Shown: piece by piece, positions 39,800 to 49,684 of the stretch
Layout: the number at the start of each line of letters is the position of its first letter
Numbering within the stretch: position 1 is the first letter of the stretch
Origin: Arthrobacter sp. U41
GTDB taxonomy: Bacteria; Actinomycetota; Actinomycetes; Actinomycetales; Micrococcaceae
Length of the DNA stretch: 64,000 nucleotides
NCBI RefSeq assembly: GCF_001750145.1
Contig: NZ_CP015732.1
Span: 2,418,001 to 2,482,000 of the forward strand
Direction: 5' to 3'
Program-made: the position numbers and the translations under genes
The notes under the pieces: generated by a model
Database searches by the model: none
What the model saw: only the letters and a program-made list of their open reading frames with translations
What the model was told of the DNA's origin: nothing

Positions 39800-42700
39800 G
39801 TGGTTTCCCACGACGGCGGTGATTTTCTCCCCAGGACCCTTGCGGCGCTGGCGGCTCAGACCCGGCCGGCGGACACCTGCATCGGGGTTGACACCGGTTC
39901 CCGCGATAACTCCGCGGCCCTTCTCGAGCAGGCCTTCGGCACCGCCAACGTAACCGTCTTTAACCAGACCCGCAGCGGCATGGGCGGCGCGGTGCAGGCC
40001 GGGCTGTCCGCCCTCGCCCCCTGGGGCGACGGCGGAATCTCCGGCAGCGGCCGGGCCGCCGGTCCGGCCGGGGAATGGATCTGGCTGCTGCATGACGACG
40101 CGGCCCCCGCACCCGAAGCACTCGCGGAGCTGCTGCAGGCCGTGGAACGCGCGCCGTCCGTCACCGTGGCCGGCTGCAAGCAGCTGGACTGGTATTCCGG
40201 CCGCCGGCTGATCGACGTCGGGCTCTCCACCAGCCGCTGGGCCGAGCGCCTTACCCTGATCGAGGCCGACGAGCTCGACCAGGGACAGTACGACGGCCGG
40301 AGCGACACCTTTGCGGTCAACTCCGCCGGCATGCTCGTCCGGCGCGACGTCTGGGAGGACCTGCGCGGCTTCGACCCGGCCCTGCCGGGCAGCGGCGACG
40401 ACGTCGACTTCTGCTGGCGGAACCGGCTGGCCGGACACCGTGTGGTGGTGGTCCCCAGCGCCAGGATGTTCCACGTCCCGCACCGCCCGCACGCCCTGGG
40501 CAACGCGGCGGCGGCCCGCAAGGCCCAGGTGCACCTGCGGCTCAAACACGCCGCCGCCTGGAAGGTGCCGCTGCACGCGGCCGGCGCCCTGCTGGGCAGC
40601 ATCTTCAAACTGGTCCTGAGCATTGCCGTCAAAGATCCGGGGCACGGCTTCTCGCAGCTCCTGGCCACGTTCGGCGCCCTCGGGCGTCCCGCGGCCGTCA
40701 TCCGCGGGCGGCGGAACGCCGCCCGGACGCGCCGCATCCGGCGGTCCGTCATCAAGGGGCTGCAGACGCCCCGGCGCGAGGTCTGGGCCCACCGCCGCTC
40801 CCTGATGGAAGCCCTCGGGGCAGACGACTCCGGGGACAGCCTGACCGGGAACGATCCGCTGGCCGAACAGCCCACCGGCGACTCGGCTGATGACTTCGCC
40901 GCACTCACCACCTCCGAACGGGGCTGGGTCGGCAACGGCGCGCTGCTCGCCATCCTGATCACCACGGTGGCCTCCCTTGCCGGCCTGCTGAGCCTGTTCC
41001 GGGCCGAGGCCGTCTCCGGCGGCGCGACGATTCCGCTCTCGCAGCGGCTGGGCGAGATCTGGAACCATGCCTCCGGCTGGTGGATCACCCTCGGCGCGGG
41101 TCTTCCCGGCCACGGCAACCCGTTCGGCTACGTGCTGTGGGTCCTGGGCGTGCTCGGCGCCGGCGACGCGAACAGTGCCCTCGGCTGGCTGCTGATTCTG
41201 TCCATGCCCCTTTCCGCCCTCGGCGCCTGGTTTGCCGTCGGGGCGCTGACGGAGCGCCGGCGACTCCGCCTGGCCGGCGCCATCCTCTGGGCCGGCGCGC
41301 CGGCCCTGCAGGTGGCGCTCAACCAGGGACGCGTCGGGGCGCTGGTGGTCCACCTCATGATGCCGTTGCTGGTCCTCGCCCTGCTGCGGGCCACCGGCAC
41401 CGCCGCGGGACGCGGGCGCTTCGCCGTACCCGCCCCGGGGGAGCGGCGATTCACCGAGGCGCCCCCGGTCAAGCCGGGAATCAACGGCACGCCCTCCTGG
41501 ACCGCCGCCGCGGCGGCCGGCCTGGCACTGGCCGTCGTGACCGCGGCAGCGCCCTCGCTGCTGCTCCCCGCCGTCGTGCTCGTGGCACTTTGCGGCACGC
41601 TCCTGGGCCGCCGCGGACGCACCGTCTGGTGGGCGCTGCTGCCCAGCCTTGTCTTGTTCATTCCGTTCCTGGCCTCCACCCTGGACCGGCCCCGGGGCCT
41701 GCTCGCAGACCCCGACCTGCCGCTGGGCTTTGACGCCGCACCGCTGTGGCAGCAGGCCCTGGGCCAGCCGCTGCGCTTCGCGGCCGACGGCGGCCTCACC
41801 GGCCTGCCGGTGTTCGGTGCGGACTCAGCCGTGCCGTGGGCGCTCCTGCTGGCCCTGCTGATCGGTCTGCCCGTCCTGCTCCTGGCAGCGGCTGCCCTGT
41901 TCCTGCCGGGCCGGCCGCCGCGGACCGCCCGGGCGCTCTGGGCCGCAGCACTCCTGCTGCTGGCCGGCGGCTGGCTCAGCAGCCAGGTCGCCACCGGAGC
42001 GACCGGCAACGTCCTGGTGACTCCCTTCACCGGACCGGCGGTGTCGGCCGCGGCCTTCGCCATCCTGGGGGCATCCGTGATCGGCGCCGCGGGCCTGCTG
42101 GACTCCGCCGACCGGGCCGCGGCCGCGACGATGGGCCGCAAGATCCTCATCCGCACCACCGCCGTCACGGCCACGGTCCTCCTGCTGGCCGGCCCGCTCG
42201 CCGGGCTGACGGTGTGGGCAGCACAAAACCTCGTGCCGCAGCCCGCCCCGGCCGCCGCGGAATCAGCCGGTGCGCCCGTCGCGGAATCAGCCGGTCCGCC
42301 CGGCACGAATCCGCCCGGCACGGGTTCCCTCGGCGCGCCGAGACTGGTGCAGCCGGCCGAATCCCGGACCCTCCCGGCCACGGCCATTGACCGCGGCGAG
42401 GGGCCGGAACAGTCCCGCACCCTCATCATCACCACCGGCGAAAACGGAACGTTTGACGCCGCGGTGATGCGCGGCGCCGGGACCACCCTTGACGCCCTGT
42501 CCGCCATCGCCGCCGCCCGCCCGATCATCGGCGCGCCGGGGCAGGAAACGGTCCGGGACGACGACGCCGCCGTGGCCTCCGTGCGCAACGTCGTGGCCAC
42601 CATTGTGGCCGGCCAGGGGGTGGATCCCCGCGCGGAGCTCGAGCGGCTCGGTGTCGGCTTCGTGGTCCTCCGGGCAGCCGATTCCGCGGCGCAACTGACC

Positions 42701-43201
42701 GCGAGCCGGATGGACGCCGTCCCCGGGCTCGTCGCGGTCGGAAAGACCGACGTCGGCTGGCTCTGGCGGATCAGCCCCCTGAACCAGCCGGTGATCCAAG
42801 CCGCCGACGTCGCACACCGCGTCCGGATCGTCGACGGCGCGGGCGCCACCGTCGGGCTGGTCCCGTCCCAGGCGGTGTCCGCGGACGCCGCGGTGCCGGC
42901 CGGGCCGGAAGGACGGCTCGTGGTGCTGGCGGAACGCGCCGACCCGGGCTGGAGCGCCTGGCTCGACGGCCGCCGCCTGACCGCAACCACCTCCGGCTGG
43001 GCGCAGGCCTTCACCCTGCCCGCGCAGGGCGGACAGCTCAGCCTCCGCTACGAGGCACCGTGGGCCCTCTGGACGGGCGTTGCCCAGGCCGTCGTCATCG
43101 GCCTGACCGCACTGCTTGCCATTCCCATGCCTGCCCGTCGGCCGAACACCGGCCTCTCCCGGGACGAAGGCTCCCTGCGTAAGGAACACCAACATGCCTA
43201 G
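39800..43201 (+). CDS. Large membrane glycosyltransferase, family 2
   Basis: 1133-aa protein in three parts. Residues 1-250 are a GT2 domain (VDTGSRDNS, the DxD-like HDDAAPAPE, and FDPALPGSGDDVDFCWR for acceptor/base residues). Residues about 365-830 contain 10 or more membrane helices. About 850-1090 is an extracytoplasmic region before a last helix. Such proteins are expected to add sugars to lipid-linked wall polymers; donor and product are unknown. The start is uncertain: the first in-frame GTG is used, but the fold normally starts four codons earlier (VTAV), where a ribosome-binding site AGGAAG faces a GTC codon. It overlaps the next gene by 8 bp. Confidence 0.85.
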   Translation: MVSHDGGDFLPRTLAALAAQTRPADTCIGVDTGSRDNSAALLEQAFGTANVTVFNQTRSGMGGAVQAGLSALAPWGDGGISGSGRAAGPAGEWIWLLHDDAAPAPEALAELLQAVERAPSVTVAGCKQLDWYSGRRLIDVGLSTSRWAERLTLIEADELDQGQYDGRSDTFAVNSAGMLVRRDVWEDLRGFDPALPGSGDDVDFCWRNRLAGHRVVVVPSARMFHVPHRPHALGNAAAARKAQVHLRLKHAAAWKVPLHAAGALLGSIFKLVLSIAVKDPGHGFSQLLATFGALGRPAAVIRGRRNAARTRRIRRSVIKGLQTPRREVWAHRRSLMEALGADDSGDSLTGNDPLAEQPTGDSADDFAALTTSERGWVGNGALLAILITTVASLAGLLSLFRAEAVSGGATIPLSQRLGEIWNHASGWWITLGAGLPGHGNPFGYVLWVLGVLGAGDANSALGWLLILSMPLSALGAWFAVGALTERRRLRLAGAILWAGAPALQVALNQGRVGALVVHLMMPLLVLALLRATGTAAGRGRFAVPAPGERRFTEAPPVKPGINGTPSWTAAAAAGLALAVVTAAAPSLLLPAVVLVALCGTLLGRRGRTVWWALLPSLVLFIPFLASTLDRPRGLLADPDLPLGFDAAPLWQQALGQPLRFAADGGLTGLPVFGADSAVPWALLLALLIGLPVLLLAAAALFLPGRPPRTARALWAAALLLLAGGWLSSQVATGATGNVLVTPFTGPAVSAAAFAILGASVIGAAGLLDSADRAAAATMGRKILIRTTAVTATVLLLAGPLAGLTVWAAQNLVPQPAPAAAESAGAPVAESAGPPGTNPPGTGSLGAPRLVQPAESRTLPATAIDRGEGPEQSRTLIITTGENGTFDAAVMRGAGTTLDALSAIAAARPIIGAPGQETVRDDDAAVASVRNVVATIVAGQGVDPRAELERLGVGFVVLRAADSAAQLTASRMDAVPGLVAVGKTDVGWLWRISPLNQPVIQAADVAHRVRIVDGAGATVGLVPSQAVSADAAVPAGPEGRLVVLAERADPGWSAWLDGRRLTATTSGWAQAFTLPAQGGQLSLRYEAPWALWTGVAQAVVIGLTALLAIPMPARRPNTGLSRDEGSLRKEHQHA

Positions 43202-44927
43202 GGACGACTTCCCCACGAACGACAGCACCGCGACCCCGGACGGCGACGGAAGTTCCGACGCCACCGTGGCAGCCGACTCGACCGCAACACCGGACGGAGC
43301 CGGCCCCGCCGTGCCGGCGCGCTCGCGCTGGACGTCGCGTCCGCTGGCCGGCCGGCTGGCCGGGGTGCTCTCGGCCGTCGTCCTCGTGGCGGCCGGAGGC
43401 GGGCTCGTGGCCGCCACCGCACTGACCCCGCAGGGCCCCGGAAGCAGCCGGCCCATCGCGGCCCCGCTGGCGGCGGTCCCCGCCGGCAGCAGCGTCGGCG
43501 TCTGCCCCGGTCCCGCCCGGCTGCTCGAAGGCGCCCCCGTGGGCACCGACCCGCAATTCAGCCCGGAATCCGCCACCGCCAGGAGCGACGTCAATGCCCT
43601 GGTGCTGGGCTCCAGTTCCGGTGTCCTGCCCGGCAGCAGGCTCGCCTCGCTCACCGGCAGCACCCTGGTCGAAATTGCCAAGGCCACCCCGGCGTCCGAA
43701 AGCCCTGCCGCCGCCCCGCCCAAGCCCGCAAACCTTGTGCCGACGGCCGGCGTGGTGTCCCAGCAAGGCGTCGATGCCGTGACCGTCCTGAGCGCCGACG
43801 CCCTGGCCGACCGGCAGGCTTCCGCGGCGGCCGCCATGCGCTATTCAGCCGAGGACGGGGATCTCCGGGGTTCGGCGGCAGCGGCCTGCCAGCAGCCCGC
43901 CAACGATCACTGGCTCGTCGGCGCGAACACCGCGCTCGGCCGGACGGCCGTCCTGAACCTCAGTAACACCTCGACCAGCCCGGCCACGGTCAGCCTCGAG
44001 CTCTTCGGAGCCAAGGGCCCGATCCAGGCCCCGGGCAGCCGCGGCCTCCTCGTCGCCCCGGGCACCACCCGATCGGTGATCCTGGCCGGCCTGGCCCCGG
44101 GACAGGAGCGGCTCAGCGTCCGGGTGCGCAGCGCCGGCGGGCCGGTGGCCGCCGTCATCCAGCAGAGTGTGTTGCGCGGACTGACCCCCGGCGGCGTCGA
44201 GTTCATCGCCCCTGCCACGGCTCCGGCCCTCCGGCAGGTGATCTCCGGCGTCGACATCCAGGATCCGGCCGGGCTGGCGGACCTTGCGGGGAAATCCGGC
44301 TTCGCGGATGCGGGACCGGCACTGCAGATCACGGTGCCCGGCTCCGCCGATGCGGTCGTCGCGATCAAGCTGTTCGGACGGGACGGGCAGAAGGCCCTGC
44401 CCGGCGGCGAAGTAGTCACGGCGAAGGCCGGATCCGTCACCGAGGTACCCCTCGCCGGCGCGCCGGCCGGGCCCTACACCGTGGCCGTCAGTTCGGACGT
44501 TTCCTTCACCGCGGCGGCCCGCGTGACCCGGGGCCTCAAAGCCGAAGATGCCGCCGACTTCGCCTGGTCGGCGGCCTCGGCGAGGCTGGGCAGCCAGCAC
44601 GTTGTGCCCGTCCCCGGCGCGGGGCAACGCTACCTCATTTTCGGCGCCCCCGAGGGCCGGGCCACCATTTCCTACACGCCAATCACGGCCGACGGCAAGG
44701 TCCGCGCGGCCGCGGCCGCCGACATCGCGGGCGGCACCACAGCCTCCATCCAGGTCCCGGGCGACATCGAGGGCTCACCGCTCGTGGGCTACCTCGTCTC
44801 CGCCGCGGGGGATCCCGCCTACGGCGCGGTGCTGCTGCAGCAGGACGGCAGGCAGGACGTCTCGACCCTGGCCGTTGCCCCCGGGGCGGCGGGCCAGGAG
44901 CAGGTCCCGGTCACCCTCGGCTACTGA
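43194..44927 (+). CDS. DUF5719 family secreted/anchored protein
   Basis: 577-aa protein with a disordered Thr/Asp-rich cytosolic start, one membrane helix (about 51-75, GRLAGVLSAVVLVAAGGGLVA) and a large extracytoplasmic region of repeated beta-rich segments such as ALGRTAVLNLSNTSTSPATVSLELFG and SADAVVAIKLFGRDGQ. DUF5719 is found in actinobacteria beside the giant GT2 gene; no biochemical function is known. AAGGAA precedes the ATG, which overlaps the GT2 stop by 8 bp, so the two are made together and probably act in one envelope complex. Confidence 0.85.
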   Translation: MPRDDFPTNDSTATPDGDGSSDATVAADSTATPDGAGPAVPARSRWTSRPLAGRLAGVLSAVVLVAAGGGLVAATALTPQGPGSSRPIAAPLAAVPAGSSVGVCPGPARLLEGAPVGTDPQFSPESATARSDVNALVLGSSSGVLPGSRLASLTGSTLVEIAKATPASESPAAAPPKPANLVPTAGVVSQQGVDAVTVLSADALADRQASAAAAMRYSAEDGDLRGSAAAACQQPANDHWLVGANTALGRTAVLNLSNTSTSPATVSLELFGAKGPIQAPGSRGLLVAPGTTRSVILAGLAPGQERLSVRVRSAGGPVAAVIQQSVLRGLTPGGVEFIAPATAPALRQVISGVDIQDPAGLADLAGKSGFADAGPALQITVPGSADAVVAIKLFGRDGQKALPGGEVVTAKAGSVTEVPLAGAPAGPYTVAVSSDVSFTAAARVTRGLKAEDAADFAWSAASARLGSQHVVPVPGAGQRYLIFGAPEGRATISYTPITADGKVRAAAAADIAGGTTASIQVPGDIEGSPLVGYLVSAAGDPAYGAVLLQQDGRQDVSTLAVAPGAAGQEQVPVTLGY

Positions 44928-45031
44928 CGGTGCAGGGCGCCGCGGTTCCGGCCGCCGGCGCCCGCGCCCGGCCCCGGCTGAACAGTCGTAGGTTCCGGCC
45001 GCCCTCTCAGGGAAGAAGCGTAGAAGCAGCC

Positions 45032-45568
45032 CTAGTAGCGGCGGCGGTAGACGGGGTCCAGGGACTCGGGCGGCACACCGAGCATTTCGGCCGTGTACTC
45101 CACCACAACGTCATGGACCAGGTCCTGGAGTTCCTCGCGGCTGCCGCAGGCCTGCTCGACGACGCGGCGGTACAAGGTGATTACCGGGCCCTCGTCCGGC
45201 GTGGCGGGGGAGTAGGCCCCCATCGGCGCGGCCGTGCGGTCCGCCACGAGCTGCTCGAGCCCCGGCGGGATCTCGTCAACGGCGAAGCGCACGCCGTCCA
45301 GCGGTTTGCCCCAGATGTCGTGCAGCCGCTCGGCCGAGTCCAGCACAAAATCGTCGAAGCGGTCCGAACGGGTGCGGTAGCCGGGCAGTGTGGGCAGCAT
45401 CAGCTCGCCGCGGAGTCCCCGGCCGTGCCGGTTCCTGCGCCGCTGGCGGAATCCCCGGGGCGCCGTGGCGCGCCCGGAGCCGGCCGGTGCGGAACCGGCG
45501 TCGTGACCTCCGGCGTCGGGGTCAGCCAAACGGACCGTAAAACCCGGATCTTGGTGCGGTGACTGCAT
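45032..45568 (-). CDS. Metallopeptidase family protein lacking the HExxH zinc motif
   Basis: 178-aa protein of the small actinobacterial zincin-like family (DUF1025 type). The body FDDFVLDSAERLHDIWGKPLDGVRFAVDEIPPG and the GPVITLYRRVVEQAC strand fit the family. Where active members carry HExxH, the sequence reads EYTAE (157-161, in VVVEYTAEMLGVPPESLDPV), so zinc binding is unlikely. The first 55 residues are basic and low-complexity. TAGAGT exactly 6 nt before the ATG predicts a leaderless mRNA. It is convergent with the DUF5719 gene and divergent from DUF3499, as in other actinobacteria. Confidence 0.8.
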   Translation of the reverse strand: MQSPHQDPGFTVRLADPDAGGHDAGSAPAGSGRATAPRGFRQRRRNRHGRGLRGELMLPTLPGYRTRSDRFDDFVLDSAERLHDIWGKPLDGVRFAVDEIPPGLEQLVADRTAAPMGAYSPATPDEGPVITLYRRVVEQACGSREELQDLVHDVVVEYTAEMLGVPPESLDPVYRRRY

Positions 45569-45574
45569 ATCTCG

Positions 45575-45580
45575 ACTCTA
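45575..45580 (-). promoter_or_regulatory. Predicted -10 box of the metallopeptidase-like gene (leaderless)
   Basis: TAGAGT, 6 nt, then the ATG at 45568. Confidence 0.55.
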
Positions 45581-45660
45581 AACCCGGCGAATGGTTTACG
45601 CGATACGGACCGCCCGACCCGCCGCCAGCGCGTCGGGCGGCCTCCGGCGGCCCGGAGGAG

Positions 45661-45666
45661 TAGTCT
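45661..45666 (+). promoter_or_regulatory. Predicted -10 box of the DUF3499 gene
   Basis: TAGTCT, 8 nt, then the GTG at 45675; leaderless or nearly so. Confidence 0.4.
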
Positions 45667-45674
45667 GTGGTGTC

Positions 45675-46064
45675 GTGGGTGCAATTCGTCTTTGTTCAAG
45701 GTCAGCCTGCCGCAATTCAGCGGTGGCCACTTTGACGTATGTTTACGCCGACTCCACCGCAGTCCTGGGCCCCCTGGCCACCTACGCCGAGCCGCACTGC
45801 TACGACCTGTGTGAACAGCATGCCGGGTCCCTGACCGTCCCGCGCGGCTGGGAAGTGCTGCGCCTGGCCATGCCGGCCAGCCCTGCAGGTCCCGGACCCG
45901 ATGACCTTCTCGCCCTTGCCGACGCTGTCCGGGAGGCGGCCTCCCGGCCCGCCGCGCCGGAATCCGGCCAGGGCCAGCGCGGAGTCCACCCGACCCTGGC
46001 CGCCCCGGCCGCGGCTGAGGGCGCCCGCCGGGGGCACCTGCGCGTCCTGCGCGAACCGTCCTAG
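45675..46064 (+). CDS. DUF3499 domain-containing protein
   Basis: 129-aa actinobacterial protein. Cys7 and Cys12 (LCSRSAC) with Cys42, Cys46 and His49 (HCYDLCEQH) look like a zinc-binding knuckle in the first 50 residues; the remainder is Ala/Pro/Gly-rich and probably disordered. Function unknown. The GTG at 45675 gives the family start GAIRLCSR; a longer frame upstream is not supported. It leads into the Trm112-like gene and ahcY. Confidence 0.85.
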   Translation: MGAIRLCSRSACRNSAVATLTYVYADSTAVLGPLATYAEPHCYDLCEQHAGSLTVPRGWEVLRLAMPASPAGPGPDDLLALADAVREAASRPAAPESGQGQRGVHPTLAAPAAAEGARRGHLRVLREPS

Positions 46065-46146
46065 GCGCCAACTGGCGGTAGGCTGGGAACTGCAAAATCC
46101 GTAAGCCACCGGCGCCTGCTGCGGCGTCCACCAGGGAGCGTTCACC

Positions 46147-46392
46147 ATGCCGAAGATCAGTCCCGAACTGTTGTCTGTCCTGAGATGCCCCGTGACCGGC
46201 TCGCCGCTGGTGCAGGACGGCGAGGAACTCGTCACGACGGCGGCCGGCCCCTCCGGAGAGAAGCTGCGCTACACGATCGAGGACGGTATCCCGCTGCTGC
46301 TGCCGCCGGAACTCCTCCCGGCTGCCGCCGCGGCGCCCGCTTCCCAGCACTCCGCCGGCCGGCCCGACTCCGGCCGGCACGAAGCGGACTAG
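46147..46392 (+). CDS. Trm112 family protein
   Basis: 81-aa small protein with the Trm112/UPF0434 pattern: [19 protein letters not shown] (Cys14), then [17 protein letters not shown]. Trm112-like proteins stabilise methyltransferases in other organisms; bacterial roles are unclear, but proximity to S-adenosylhomocysteinase is suggestive. The ribosome-binding site is AGGGAG 8 nt before the ATG. TAGGCT at 46077-46082 may be its -10 box. The last 25 residues are a low-complexity tail. Confidence 0.88.
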   Translation: MPKISPELLSVLRCPVTGSPLVQDGEELVTTAAGPSGEKLRYTIEDGIPLLLPPELLPAAAAAPASQHSAGRPDSGRHEAD

Positions 46393-46514
46393 GCCGCGGC
46401 CCATCGCTGCGCCGTTCGGCACCGAAGTACTTTCCAGTCACCGATAAACACGTACCCGTTCGTCACAGGCAGCCAGGTCCCGGACCTGTCCGCCGGCCAC
46501 AGCAAAGGATTCAT

Positions 46515-48002
<1,488 letters not shown>

Positions 48003-48065
48003 GAACCGTTCGGCTGCAGAGCCACCCTGGGGCCGCAGCTATCCGCCCGACCGGCGGGGCAGGGC

Positions 48066-48083
48066 CCCGGACTACCGTCCGGG
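48066..48083 (+). terminator. Hairpin after ahcY, possible terminator
   Basis: CCCGGAC (48066-48072) pairs with GTCCGGG (48077-48083) around a 4-nt loop, 64 bp after ahcY. No T-run, so activity is tentative. Confidence 0.4.
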
Positions 48084-48217
48084 ACCCCTGTTGTGACCGG
48101 ATCGTGGCGCAGCCGCGGCCTGCGCGCCGTGCTGATTCGCTTATGCTGGCATAGGGAGATCGTGAGCTCTGATGTGGGCTTGTAGGCAAAAGCAGTGGGG
48201 GAACACAGGAAGTGGCC

Positions 48218-49480
48218 ATGACTGAAGACAGCGCGCGTCGACGCCGGGAGCCTGGACACCGTCCCCGCAACACCGGGAAGATGCTGGCCGTCCTTGCCAT
48301 CTGCGCAGCTGTCGGTGCCGGCGGCATCGGCGTCGCCACCTCACCTGGCTGGGCGCATGCCGACATGCCCTCCGAGGCCTCGGCGCCGATGCGGAGCGTG
48401 TCCGGCCTGGCCGCACCCGTCGTGAAGCTCGTTGAGCTCGGGGTGACCCCGACCGACGGTGCCAAAGGCGTCAACCCGGCCGCCGCACCCTCGGTCAAGG
48501 CCGTCAACGGCGTGGTCAAGGACGTCGTGCTGGTCCCGGCCGCCGGCGGCGCGAGCGTCCCCGGGACAACGAGCCCGGACGGCTCGACCTGGACCGCCGG
48601 GGATCCCCTGGAATTCGACACGCAGTACAAGTACAGCTTCACCATCGTGGACGAAGCCGGGCGCGAGACGAGGAAGGCCCAGACCTTCGCCACCGTGGCC
48701 AAAGCCAACGAGGCGGACGCCGCGGTGTATCCGCTCAACGGCACCACGGTCGGCGCCGGCCAGCCCATTGAGATTGTCTTCAGCGAACCGGTGCTGAACA
48801 AGGAAGCCCTGGAGAAGGCCGTCACCGTCACGGCCTCCTCCGGCCAGGCCGTGGCGTGGCGCTGGTACTCGGACCGCCGTGTCCGGATCCGCCCCGAAGC
48901 TTTCTGGGCTTCCAACAGCGAGATCACCGTGGACCTGAAGCTCTTCGGCGTCGACTTCGGCAACAAGATGATCGGCAACTCGGACAACAAGGTTTCCTTC
49001 AAGGTCGGGCCGCAGCGCCTCGCCGTCGTTGATGACACCACCAAGACCATGAACGTGTACTTCGACGGCCAGCTGGTCAGGACTGCGCCGGTCACGCTGG
49101 GGGACGAGGACTGGCTCTCCCCAACGGGCTTTGCCGTCATCATGGAGCAGGAACGCCACTCCGATTTCAACGCCGGTAGCATCGGTCTGAAGCCCGGAGA
49201 CAAGGGTTACTATCCGCCGCTGACGGTCGAGTACGCCAACCGCCTGACCAGCTCCGGGGTGTACGTCCACCAGGCGCTGGAATCGGCCTGGGGCGCGGTG
49301 GGCAAGTCCAATGTCTCGCACGGCTGCGTCGGACTGCTCCCGGCGGACGCCGCCTGGTTCTTCAACAACATGAAGACCGGCGACCTCGTCCAGACCCTCA
49401 ACACCGGGGCCCCGGCCGTGGAACCGCTTGAAGGCTTCGGGGACTGGAACATCCCCTGGGCGCAGTACGCCAAGCGCTGA
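48218..49480 (+). CDS. L,D-transpeptidase with Ig-like domains
   Basis: 420-aa extracytoplasmic enzyme forming 3-3 peptidoglycan cross-links. A signal anchor lies at about residues 22-48. Two Ig-like regions follow (about 65-150 and 150-260, the second with EIVFSEPVLNKEALEKAV), then the YkuD catalytic domain with VYVHQALESAWG and SHGCVGLLP, where His368 and Cys370 are catalytic. This resembles mycobacterial Ldt proteins. The ATG at 48218 is preceded by AGGAAG with a 5-nt gap; a GTG 6 nt earlier is too close to that site. No obvious lipobox. Confidence 0.92.
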   Translation: MTEDSARRRREPGHRPRNTGKMLAVLAICAAVGAGGIGVATSPGWAHADMPSEASAPMRSVSGLAAPVVKLVELGVTPTDGAKGVNPAAAPSVKAVNGVVKDVVLVPAAGGASVPGTTSPDGSTWTAGDPLEFDTQYKYSFTIVDEAGRETRKAQTFATVAKANEADAAVYPLNGTTVGAGQPIEIVFSEPVLNKEALEKAVTVTASSGQAVAWRWYSDRRVRIRPEAFWASNSEITVDLKLFGVDFGNKMIGNSDNKVSFKVGPQRLAVVDDTTKTMNVYFDGQLVRTAPVTLGDEDWLSPTGFAVIMEQERHSDFNAGSIGLKPGDKGYYPPLTVEYANRLTSSGVYVHQALESAWGAVGKSNVSHGCVGLLPADAAWFFNNMKTGDLVQTLNTGAPAVEPLEGFGDWNIPWAQYAKR

Positions 49481-49514
49481 CCGGGGACCGGGCCTCCGGC
49501 TCCTCCTGTCGCCG

Positions 49515-49570
49515 GCTGAATCCCCGCCGCTGAATCCCCGCCGCTGAATCCCCGCCCCTGAATCCCCGCC
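49515..49570 (+). repeat. Four tandem copies of a 14-bp repeat
   Basis: GCTGAATCCCCGCC is repeated at 49515, 49529 and 49543, with a fourth copy (C for G at its first base) at 49557-49570, in the gap between the L,D-transpeptidase and TIGR01906 genes. Near-perfect copies suggest recent slippage expansion. It lies 35 bp after the stop of the transpeptidase gene. Confidence 0.92.
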
Positions 49571-49684
49571 CCTACGGGGTGGCACCTCGCCCAGTCCGAG
49601 ACTCTGGCGGTAGGCTCGGAACCAGATAAGTAGCGTTGCCAGGCCCCGGCCGGCGGCGCGGACGCCGACGGAAGCGATGCCGCA

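Noticed and set aside
39767..41353. Long minus-strand frame opposite the GT2 gene
   Set aside because: Composition is the typical antisense pattern of GC-rich coding DNA; the plus strand has clear GT2 motifs.
46393..46514. S-adenosylhomocysteine riboswitch upstream of ahcY
   Set aside because: I could not find the conserved core or pseudoknot sequences of the SAH riboswitch in this 122-bp gap; only a normal ribosome-binding site is evident.
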